A program made the position numbers and the translations under genes. A stretch of DNA of 8,985 nucleotides from Planctomycetota bacterium (GTDB taxonomy: Bacteria; Planctomycetota; Phycisphaerae; WQYP01): positions 1-8,985 of the forward strand of contig JAJZCU010000058.1 of the NCBI GenBank assembly GCA_021828935.1, read 5' to 3'. Position 1 is the first letter of the stretch. Each line of letters begins with the position of its first letter. The notes beneath the pieces are model-generated. The model was given only the letters and a program-made list of their open reading frames with translations. It had not been told where the DNA came from and did no database searches. Shown one piece after another: positions 1 to 5,714 of the stretch.

Positions 1-9
1 TTCCGATCT
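1..9. other. Probable sequencing-adapter remnant at contig end
   Basis: The first nine bases, TTCCGATCT, are identical to the 3' terminus shared by standard Illumina TruSeq read adapters. An exact 9-mer at base 1 is unlikely by chance. It suggests the left edge is a contig end with untrimmed adapter, so these bases and the three codons they form should not be trusted. A natural coincidence cannot be ruled out without reads. Confidence 0.7.
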
Positions 10-202
10 CAACTCAGCAAAAATTCCCCCGCGCAGGACGGCGACCTGGGCATACCCCGATGGCACAGACCAGCGACTTAGAAATCTGTCGCTTCATTGG
101 GTGACCTACGAAAGCGTCCTCGCGGCAATGCCAGACAGTGAATACAAGGTGGTTCTTTGCCAATTTGTGAAGGACCGCGCGCGGCTTCTTCGGGCGCGGT
201 AG
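2..202 (+). CDS. C-terminal fragment of an unrecognised protein (5' end missing)
   Basis: An uninterrupted frame runs from the left edge to a TAG stop at 200-202, giving 66 residues. The first about three (S-D-L) probably derive from adapter sequence. The readable tail is soluble-looking and mixed in charge: it contains W-A-Y-P-D-G-T-D, then an aromatic and hydrophobic stretch (L-H-W-V-T-Y-E-S-V-L), and ends in a very basic segment (K-D-R-A-R-L-L-R-A-R). I do not recognise a family. There is no transmembrane segment. It lies on the same strand as the ATPase operon, but about 490 bp of repeat-bearing non-coding DNA separates them, so common transcription is not implied. The composition looks like real coding sequence, but with no start and no domain this could also be a spurious frame. 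Confidence 0.5.
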   Translation, partial: SDLNSAKIPPRRTATWAYPDGTDQRLRNLSLHWVTYESVLAAMPDSEYKVVLCQFVKDRARLLRAR

Positions 203-206
203 CCCG

Positions 207-249
207 CTAACGACGCGCGTCGTTAGGCCCGTCGTTAGGCGTCGTTAGA
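207..249. repeat. 10-bp repeat cluster 1, with inverted copy forming a 20-bp palindrome
   Basis: Three direct copies of the unit CGTCGTTAGR lie at 218-227, 230-239 and 240-249. The last two are exactly tandem, and a CC spacer follows the first. An inverted copy at 207-215 abuts the first direct copy, so 207-226 (CTAACGACGC followed by GCGTCGTTAG) is a perfect 20-bp palindrome. It starts only 4 bases after the upstream gene's stop codon. A 10-bp period places each unit on the same face of the helix, as in operators or iterons. The function is unknown, and simple replication slippage is an alternative origin. Confidence 0.85.
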
Positions 250-380
250 CAATTTTAGTGCGCGTTGGCCGCGAAACCCGCCGTGTGGCGTCGCTTGGGC
301 CATCACAAAAAGCCCTAAAAGCTTGGGATTTTCCATGAATAACCTGGAAAGTTGCTAGGAATTTCAGGGATGGTGTTTGC

Positions 381-440
381 TGTCATTAGACCCAGATTCA
401 AGCCGCGCACCGTCGTTAGGCGTCGTTAGGCGTCGTTAGA
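381..440. repeat. 10-bp repeat cluster 2 (three perfect tandem units plus one degenerate)
   Basis: The units CGTCGTTAGG, CGTCGTTAGG and CGTCGTTAGA occupy 411-420, 421-430 and 431-440 without gaps. A degenerate copy, TGTCATTAGA (8 of 10 against the A-ending unit), lies at 381-390, exactly three unit lengths upstream of the first perfect copy and so in phase. Like cluster 1, the array ends with the A-terminated variant. The cluster lies 257 bases upstream of the ATPase start and about 95 bases upstream of the promoter candidate, so a role as an operator or binding array for this operon is possible but unproven. Confidence 0.85.
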
Positions 441-532
441 AAGAATCGGCGCAGGCCGACCCCGAAAATAAAATCCTGCGCGCGCCAGATTACGCCGCTC
501 GCAGGCAGCAACCGAGCACCAAATTCATTTCG

Positions 533-561
533 TTTCCGCATCCACGGAATTGTTGTACAAT
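533..561 (+). promoter_or_regulatory. Weak sigma70-like promoter candidate for the operon
   Basis: TACAAT at 556-561 matches the -10 consensus at 5 of 6 positions and lies in an AT-richer pocket. With a 17-bp spacer the -35 would be TTTCCG at 533-538, which matches TTGACA at only 3 of 6. The implied leader would be about 125-130 nt. It is the best candidate I found in the 494-bp gap, but the -35 is poor. Confidence 0.25.
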
Positions 562-696
562 CATTTCGCCCCATCCGGCTGAGAGCACGACCCGGCACGT
601 TCGCGGCGACGCCGGTGGGCCCGGCTCATGGATTGGCGCCCAGGCCGGTAAGATTCTGGCGGCGCTCCGTCGCACTGGCTACACCATTGGTGAGAC

Positions 697-1794
697 ATGA
701 TTGAACGGCTATATATCGATAATTTTCGTTGCCTTGTAAACTGCGAAGTGCCGCTTACCCGCGTAACGCTGCTGTTGGGCCCCAACGGCTCTGGCAAGTC
801 GACCGTCTTTGATGCGGCCGATCGCCTGAAACGATTTGTTGGCGGGAGCGGCACGGTTTCCGAGCTTTTTTCCGCCTCGGAACTGGTCGCCTGGCAAAAA
901 CGCCCCGAACAGAAATTTGAAATCGATATCCGTTCGCCGCAGGGTGTTTATCGCTACGCCTTAAAGCTGGAACATTCCGAAGACCGTCGGCGATGCCGGG
1001 TGGCACAGGAAACTCTTGCACTGGATGGGAACAAACTTTTTGCCGGCGATAAGGGGGAAATGCAACTTTACAACGACGGCTTCCACCCCGGTCCGCGTTT
1101 CTCATTCGATTGGAACCGGTCGGGCCTATCAATGGTGAATCCACGGGGCGACAATCGGAAACTTATGGAATTTAAGCAACGGTTGCAGGCGGTACTTTTT
1201 GTGCGGCCGTGCCCGCCGATAATGTTGTCCGACGCGCCCGAGGAGGCGGAAGTCCTGGATTCCCGGGCCGCCAATTTCGCTTCGTGGTATCGCTTCATGG
1301 CGCGGCAGGACTTGGCGCGCCAGATGGATTTGTTCCGCGAGCTGGGCGCCGCCATTGATGGATTCGATTCACTTAAACTCGATGGCCCCGCCGACGCCAC
1401 CGCGACACTGCGCGTCGTTTTCAAGTGTGACGGCGACCCGCCCGTAGCGCTAAAATTCGCGGAGCTTTCCGACGGCCAGCGCCAGCTTGTTGTGCTCCAC
1501 GCCCTGCTGTACGGAGTCACTGGCGAATATCGCACCCTGTTTCTTGACGAGCCCGACAACTACGTTGCGCTCCGCGAAATACAGCCCTGGCTGACGGCCA
1601 CCATAGACGCGGCCGGTAGGACAATTGAGCAGGCAATCGTTATTTCGCACCATCCCGAGGTCATTGACCAACTGGCCCCAGAGAAAGGCATATGGTTTTC
1701 GCGGGACTGCGGTGGCCCCACCCGCATCGAAGTGGGTCGCGCCCAAGACACAGCGCCATTACGCGCCTCAGAAGTCGAAGCGCGGGGATGGTAG
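697..1794 (+). CDS. ABC/RecF-type AAA_21-like ATPase (first gene of operon)
   Basis: This is a 365-residue cytoplasmic P-loop ATPase of the SMC/RecF/OLD-like group. The N-terminus (M-I-E-R-L-Y-I-D-N-F-R-C-L) is the typical first strand of AAA_15/AAA_21 proteins. Walker A is GPNGSGKST (28-36), the ABC signature is LSDGQRQL (257-264), Walker B is LFLDEPDN (281-288), and an H-loop-like ISHHPE lies at 316-321. All are intact, so ATP-driven dimerisation is expected. There is no long coiled coil and no fused nuclease. An in-frame TGA at 691-693 makes 697 the earliest possible start. The candidate ribosome site GGTGAG (689-694) sits unusually close to it. The TOPRIM-like gene follows after 3 bp, matching split ATPase-plus-TOPRIM defence pairs such as PARIS, AbiL and RloAB, where the ATPase senses or controls the effector. 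The family assignment is firm; the defence role is inferred from context. Confidence 0.9.
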   Translation: MIERLYIDNFRCLVNCEVPLTRVTLLLGPNGSGKSTVFDAADRLKRFVGGSGTVSELFSASELVAWQKRPEQKFEIDIRSPQGVYRYALKLEHSEDRRRCRVAQETLALDGNKLFAGDKGEMQLYNDGFHPGPRFSFDWNRSGLSMVNPRGDNRKLMEFKQRLQAVLFVRPCPPIMLSDAPEEAEVLDSRAANFASWYRFMARQDLARQMDLFRELGAAIDGFDSLKLDGPADATATLRVVFKCDGDPPVALKFAELSDGQRQLVVLHALLYGVTGEYRTLFLDEPDNYVALREIQPWLTATIDAAGRTIEQAIVISHHPEVIDQLAPEKGIWFSRDCGGPTRIEVGRAQDTAPLRASEVEARGW

Positions 1795-1797
1795 GCC

Positions 1798-2373
1798 ATG
1801 CCCCGGGGAATTCAATTAACCATTGTTTGCGAAGACATTCTGCATGAGGTCTTCGCGCGGGCCTTCCTGTACCGTCGCGGCTTCCGGCGCCACGATCTTC
1901 GATTTGAAAAAGCCCCGTCGGGGAAACAGGACGCAAAGCAATGCGTGCGAGAGCGCTTTCCGACCGAGCTGGCCGCGCTGCGGCGATACGGCGGCGCAGG
2001 CCGTGGGCTGCTATGCATCACTGACAGCGATAATCTCACGCCGGTTGAACGTGCCAACACCCTGCATGAGTGTTGCGCACGGCAGAACGTTGCGCCGCCG
2101 GCGGCGACCGAACTGGTTTTCATATTTACTCCAAAATGGGAGATCGAAAATTGGTTGGCGTGGCTGCGGGACGGCGCCTGCGATGAAACCAGTAACGCTT
2201 ACGATAAATACCGGAATCGCGAGGCCGATATTTATCCACTTGTTGAACATCTCGCAGATATGTGCATGGCTAAGGCATTAAACCCGCAACCCGCGCCGCC
2301 GTCGCTGCTGGCGGCATGCAGCGTCTTCGCGGGGTTCCAGACCTGGGTGGAGGACTCTAATGGCGGCGCTTAA
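1798..2373 (+). CDS. TOPRIM-fold-like protein, putative nuclease/effector partner of the ATPase
   Basis: This small protein has 191 residues, no signal peptide and no membrane segment. The N-terminal strand L-T-I-V-C-E-D (7-13) followed by H-E-V-F (16-19) resembles TOPRIM motif 1 (a catalytic Glu after a beta strand, then the E-x-x-F helix). L-L-C-I-T-D-S-D (71-78) provides the D-x-D metal-binding pair, and P-K-W-E-I-E-N-W-L (112-120) matches the late 'P-x-x-E-x-E-x-W-L' helix seen in DUF4276/RloB-like TOPRIM proteins. TOPRIM domains bind Mg2+ and cut or rejoin nucleic acid; some related defence effectors act on RNA or tRNA. The gene starts 3 bp after the ATPase stop, with GGGGA (1784-1788) at suitable spacing, and overlaps DUF499 by 14 bp, which implies translational coupling. 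I cannot name the exact family, and activity and substrate are inferred. Confidence 0.72.
   Translation: MPRGIQLTIVCEDILHEVFARAFLYRRGFRRHDLRFEKAPSGKQDAKQCVRERFPTELAALRRYGGAGRGLLCITDSDNLTPVERANTLHECCARQNVAPPAATELVFIFTPKWEIENWLAWLRDGACDETSNAYDKYRNREADIYPLVEHLADMCMAKALNPQPAPPSLLAACSVFAGFQTWVEDSNGGA
2349..2354 (+). promoter_or_regulatory. Strong Shine-Dalgarno for the DUF499 gene
   Basis: GGAGGA lies 5 bases before the ATG at 2360, inside the 3' end of the TOPRIM-like gene. It is the best ribosome site in the operon. It supports 2360 as the true start and implies that DUF499 is made efficiently, partly independent of re-initiation. Confidence 0.75.
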
Positions 2374-5353
2374 ACCCTGGTACGACGTTGTTAAACCGCG
2401 CGAAGACTTGCGCGAAGGCAAGCCGCTGGACGCCTCCGAATTTGCCGTGCATTTGGACCAGGTGCGCGATGGCCGGGCGCACGATGATTATCAAAAGCCC
2501 GCCCGCTTCTTTTCCAAAACCGTGCTCACCACCAACCTGGTCTCACTGGCTGCGGAAGTGGCCCGGCGGCTTAACGGCATAAAGGCCCAGGCCAATGCGG
2601 TGTTCAACATGACCACCCAGTTCGGCGGCGGCAAAACCCACGCGCTTACATTGCTGTACCACCTGGCCAGCGGCGGCGAAAAGGCCAACCGCTGGATGGG
2701 CGTAAGCGACATATTAAAAAAGGCTGAGGTCCACAGTGTGCCGGTGGCCAAGGTCGCTGTGTTCGTGGGAACGGAATTTGACTCCATCACGGGCCGGGGC
2801 GGGAAAGATGGCGAGCCGCTGCGCCGCACGCCTTGGGGCGAAATTGCGTGGCAACTCGGCGGGGCCGAGGGCTTTAAAATAGTGGAAGAGCATGAAAGGC
2901 AAAAGATTGCGCCAAGCAGTGAAGTGATTCGCGCGTTTCTTCCCAAAGATCAGCCCACGCTGATTCTGCTGGATGAATTAATGAATTACGTCAGCCGCAG
3001 CCGGCAGGGGGGCCTGGCCGCACAATTGTACAACTTTTTGCAGAACCTCTCTGAAGAGGCCCGCGGACAGAGCAATGTGGTGCTGTGCGTTTCCATTCCG
3101 GCATCGGAATTGGAAATGAACGCCGAAGACCATGCCGATTACGACCGTTTCAAAAAGCTGCTGGATCGCCTGGGCAAACCGGTGATTATGTCCGCGGAGG
3201 CGGAGACCACGGAAATTATTCGCCGCCGATTGTTTGAAACAGAACCCGGCGGCTTTCTGAACCGCGACGCTGAAAAAACTATTGCCGAATATGCCCAGTG
3301 GACCGTTGATAAACGAAATCAGATACCAGCATGGTTTCCCGTGGACAATGCCCGCGAGCAATTCAAGGCGTGCTTTCCATTTCATCCCAGCGTGCTGTCG
3401 GTGTTTGAACGCAAGTGGCAGGAATTGCCGCGGTTTCAGCAGACCCGCGGCGTACTGAAATTGCTGGCCTTGTGGGTTTCCAAGGCGTATAGCGACGGCT
3501 ACAAGGGCGCCCACCGCGACCCGCTGATTGGCCTGGGGACTGCCCCGCTGGATGACAGCATTTTCCGCACCGCTGTGTTTGAACAAATTGGCGAAAGCAA
3601 GCTGGAAGGCGCTGTGACCACGGATATTTGCGGCAAGCGCGATTCACACGCCACGCGGCTGGACCAGGAGGCCGCGCCGGATATTAAAAAAGCCCGGTTG
3701 CACCGCAAGGCCATGACCACCATTTTTTTTGAATCCAACGGCGGCCAGAGCAAGGGGGAAGCCACGGAACCGGAAATCCGCCTGGCGGTGGGCGAACCGG
3801 ACATGGACATCGGGCACATTGACACCGTTTTGGAGACGCTCAACCAGGCGTGTTATTATTTAAACGCCACCGGACGGCGCTACCGTTTCAGTCTTTCCCC
3901 GAACTTAAATAAATTACTGGCCGACCGCCGGGCCAGCATCAGCGGCGAAAAAATTGATGAGCGGGTGCGTGCGGAAGTGAAAAAAGTCTTTGCCAAAGGC
4001 GAGGGCTTTGATATCAAACTATTTGTGGAAGAGAGCGGAAACGTGCCGGACCGGCCCGCGCTGACGTTGGCAGTGCTTCCGCCCGAGCGCACCATGGATG
4101 ATGCGGACGCCACCAAAAAGCAGTTGGACGCCATGACCCGCGAATGCAGCCGTTCCGCCCGCACATACAAAACGGCCATTATTTGGAGCGTGGCAAATTC
4201 CACCGCCCGGCTGAAAGATGAGGCCCGCAAGCTGCTGGCTTGGGAAGATATTCAAAGCGAAGAAGATGTGCTGCGCTTAGACGATGGGCAGAAGGAAAAA
4301 CTGGCCGACAATGTAAACATTGCGCAGAAATCAATCCGCGAAGCCGTGTGGCAGGCATACAACACCATCGTATTACTGGGCAAAGACAATACGCTGAAGG
4401 TGGCGGACCTGGGGCTGATTCACTCATCGTCAAATGAATCGCTGCCGGGGCTGATTCTGGCGGAATTAATTAAGACCGACGACGTGGTAAAAAGCGTAAG
4501 CCCGAACAGTTTGACGCGCAAGTGGCCGGGCTTTGTGGAATGGAGCACCCGCGCCGTGCGCGACGTGTTTTATGCGTCGCCGCAGTTTCCCCGCCTGTTG
4601 CACGCTGAGGCGGTCAAAGAAACAATTGCCCGCGGCGTAAGCGAGGGCCTGCTGGCGTATGTGGGCCGGCGCGGCCACGGGCGGTATGAGCCGTTTATTT
4701 TCAAGCAATCCATGGCTGCCCAGGACGTGGAAATAAGCGATGATGTTTACATTATTACGGCCGAAGAAGCGGTTAAGCACATTGAACCGCAGCGGCTCAC
4801 GGCCATCGTCTTATTCCCGGACAGTGTTTCCATTCGGCCCGGCGATCGCGTCGAATTTCGCCCGGAAGGCCGTGATCAGCATGGCCGGGCCATGGCGCTT
4901 GCCGGAGCAGTTTGGACCGCTGCCGGCGGCACAATTTTACCCGTTGGTTCCAACGGCGCGTTTACGGCGGGTGATCAGGTGGGCATGTACGCGGTGGAAG
5001 TTACCGCGGGCGACGTTAAGGGCGGGGCCGCCGTAATGGTAACCACCGAGCCGGCGTCAGGCGCTCCGGGGCGCGCTGGAGCGTCGCAGGACGGTACGTC
5101 AACGGTCCAGGGCGGCGGCGCGCCAACCCAGGCTGGCGCCGTGGCTTCCGTGCAATGGACCGGACAAGTGCCGTCCGCCAAGTGGATGCAATTTTATACG
5201 AAGGTACTGGCCAAACATGTCAGAGACCAGAACCTGACCCTGGGCGCCACGTTTACCATTCGTCCTGAGCAAGGCCTCAGCAAACAAGAGGTGGACGAAA
5301 TCCGCGCGGCGCTATCCGAATTGGATCTTGATAACAATGTGCGCACGGAGTAA
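2360..5353 (+). CDS. DUF499-family large AAA-like ATPase with Ig-like domain
   Basis: The 997-residue length is usual for the DUF499 family of predicted ATPases. The diagnostic P-loop is TTQFGGGKTH (85-94). Walker B is LILLDELMNYV (201-211), followed by a sensor-like strand, V-V-L-C-V-S-I-P (240-247). Residues about 300-800 form a long, mostly helical region. About 805-896 reads as a bacterial Ig-like (BIG-type) beta sandwich (S-I-R-P-G-D-R-V-E-F, D-Q-H-G-R, A-V-W-T-A-A-G-G, F-T-A-G-D, V-G-M-Y-A-V-E-V-T-A). A Gly/Ala/Ser/Thr-rich linker follows (about 896-926), then a C-terminal domain (W-T-G-Q-V-P...K-W-M-Q-F-Y, 933-953) ending in a short helix. DUF499 proteins typically accompany DUF1156 methylases and helicases in defence loci; neither is seen here. 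The gene overlaps the TOPRIM-like gene by 14 bp and is the last gene of the operon. A run of eight T (3723-3730) is read through in frame. The family is firm; the molecular role is not known to me. Confidence 0.92.
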   Translation: MAALKPWYDVVKPREDLREGKPLDASEFAVHLDQVRDGRAHDDYQKPARFFSKTVLTTNLVSLAAEVARRLNGIKAQANAVFNMTTQFGGGKTHALTLLYHLASGGEKANRWMGVSDILKKAEVHSVPVAKVAVFVGTEFDSITGRGGKDGEPLRRTPWGEIAWQLGGAEGFKIVEEHERQKIAPSSEVIRAFLPKDQPTLILLDELMNYVSRSRQGGLAAQLYNFLQNLSEEARGQSNVVLCVSIPASELEMNAEDHADYDRFKKLLDRLGKPVIMSAEAETTEIIRRRLFETEPGGFLNRDAEKTIAEYAQWTVDKRNQIPAWFPVDNAREQFKACFPFHPSVLSVFERKWQELPRFQQTRGVLKLLALWVSKAYSDGYKGAHRDPLIGLGTAPLDDSIFRTAVFEQIGESKLEGAVTTDICGKRDSHATRLDQEAAPDIKKARLHRKAMTTIFFESNGGQSKGEATEPEIRLAVGEPDMDIGHIDTVLETLNQACYYLNATGRRYRFSLSPNLNKLLADRRASISGEKIDERVRAEVKKVFAKGEGFDIKLFVEESGNVPDRPALTLAVLPPERTMDDADATKKQLDAMTRECSRSARTYKTAIIWSVANSTARLKDEARKLLAWEDIQSEEDVLRLDDGQKEKLADNVNIAQKSIREAVWQAYNTIVLLGKDNTLKVADLGLIHSSSNESLPGLILAELIKTDDVVKSVSPNSLTRKWPGFVEWSTRAVRDVFYASPQFPRLLHAEAVKETIARGVSEGLLAYVGRRGHGRYEPFIFKQSMAAQDVEISDDVYIITAEEAVKHIEPQRLTAIVLFPDSVSIRPGDRVEFRPEGRDQHGRAMALAGAVWTAAGGTILPVGSNGAFTAGDQVGMYAVEVTAGDVKGGAAVMVTTEPASGAPGRAGASQDGTSTVQGGGAPTQAGAVASVQWTGQVPSAKWMQFYTKVLAKHVRDQNLTLGATFTIRPEQGLSKQEVDEIRAALSELDLDNNVRTE

Positions 5354-5361
5354 TTCAATAG

Positions 5362-5480
5362 TGGATTAACACGGGGGGCGTGGCGGACGGGCAAAGGTCG
5401 CTCGGCGGAGGCGGAGACGACGGTTATCGGCCAGAGGGCGCGCGGATTACACAGATTTATACGACGTCGGCGACGGGATT
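5362..5480 (+). repeat. Degenerate intergenic direct repeat, copy A
   Basis: The copy begins near GGATTAAC and ends in CAGATTTATACGACGTCGG then CGACGGGATT. It aligns collinearly, with small indels, to copy B at about 5597-5708. The best-matched part is 5411-5480, where CAGAGGGCGCGCGGATTACA (5432-5451) corresponds to CGGAGGGCGCCCGGATTTACA (5661-5681, broken here as CGGAGGGCGC plus CCGGATTTACA). The boundaries are approximate and the alignment was made by eye. Confidence 0.55.
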
Positions 5481-5596
5481 AACAACATTACATAGCCCTG
5501 CATGCCGGTGGTGGGGGCCAATGCGGCATAGCAACGGATTTATTCACGGCAAATACCAATAATGGCTGACCGGTAAAGCCGCCAGGCATAGCGAGC

Positions 5597-5708
5597 AGGA
5601 TAACCGCGGATGACGCGGACGAGCGCGGATACGATTGGGGGGACGACGACGGCATTTTCCCGGAGGGCGCCCGGATTTACAGAGATTTCACGGCGACGGC
5701 GGGATGGG
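5597..5708 (+). repeat. Degenerate intergenic direct repeat, copy B
   Basis: This copy has the same orientation as copy A and starts about 235 bp downstream of it. It opens with GGATAACCGCGGATGACGCG, itself an internal short tandem of CGCGGA-type units (CGCGGATGA, CGCGGACGAG, CGCGGATACG). It closes with CAGAGATTTCACGGCGACGG and ends a few bases before the addA stop. The phrase 'aaccgcggatgacgcgga' resembles dispersed intergenic repeats I associate with some Planctomycetota and Verrucomicrobiota genomes; that link is from memory and uncertain. Confidence 0.55.
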
Positions 5709-5714
5709 GCTGAT

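Larger units (their letters stand above)
203..696. other. 494-bp non-coding region upstream of the ATPase-TOPRIM-DUF499 operon
   Basis: No convincing gene is found on either strand. The region holds two clusters of 10-bp direct repeats (207-249 and 381-440), a possible degenerate unit at 289-298 (CGTCGCTTGG, 8 of 10 bases), and a 7-bp stem (GCGCAGG 449-455 with CCTGCGC 475-481, 19-nt loop) just after the second cluster. A weak promoter candidate is at 533-561. Bases 440-700 are open in one + frame that ends in TGA overlapping the ATG of the ATPase gene, but that frame has no ATG, GTG or TTG. The region is unusually long and structured for a simple operon leader. Confidence 0.7.
5354..5714. 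other. 361-bp non-coding gap between convergent genes
   Basis: This gap separates the DUF499 stop from the end of the opposite-strand addA-like gene. Most of it is two diverged direct repeats (about 5362-5480 and 5597-5708). The spacer contains a weak stem, ATGCCG (5502-5507) with CGGCAT (5524-5529), without a T-tract. I see no rho-independent terminator for either gene and no credible coding frame. Confidence 0.7.

Noticed and set aside
205..250. Integron attC site(s): GTTAGGC and GTTAGAC in the repeat units fit the GTTRRRY core consensus, just after a stop codon
   Set aside because: The left partner is CGCTAAC rather than RYYYAAC. The inner L boxes and unpaired bases expected of attC are absent, and the units repeat tandemly at 10 bp, which attC sites do not do. 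No integrase gene is visible.
207..440. CRISPR array
   Set aside because: The repeat is only 10 bp, copies are contiguous or separated by irregular gaps, there are no uniform unique spacers, and no cas genes are present.
1823..2281. 152-aa + strand frame inside the TOPRIM-like gene
   Set aside because: It overlaps the better-supported frame almost completely, and has a basic, low-information composition and no domain signal; the TOPRIM motifs are in the other frame.
697..2373. A straightforward PARIS (AriA/AriB) system
   Set aside because: The architecture (ABC ATPase plus TOPRIM) is similar, but the small protein's motifs look closer to DUF4276/RloB-type TOPRIM than to DUF4435, and DUF499 is not part of PARIS. 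Kept only as an analogy.
3723..3730. Run of eight T in the DUF499 gene as a programmed frameshift or phase-variation site
   Set aside because: The frame is intact on both sides and reads through as Ile-Phe-Phe. No alternative frame product or downstream overlapping gene is present. It may be a sequencing weak spot at most.
5502..5529. Rho-independent terminator after the DUF499 operon
   Set aside because: The stem is only 6 bp with a 16-nt loop and no following T-run on either strand.
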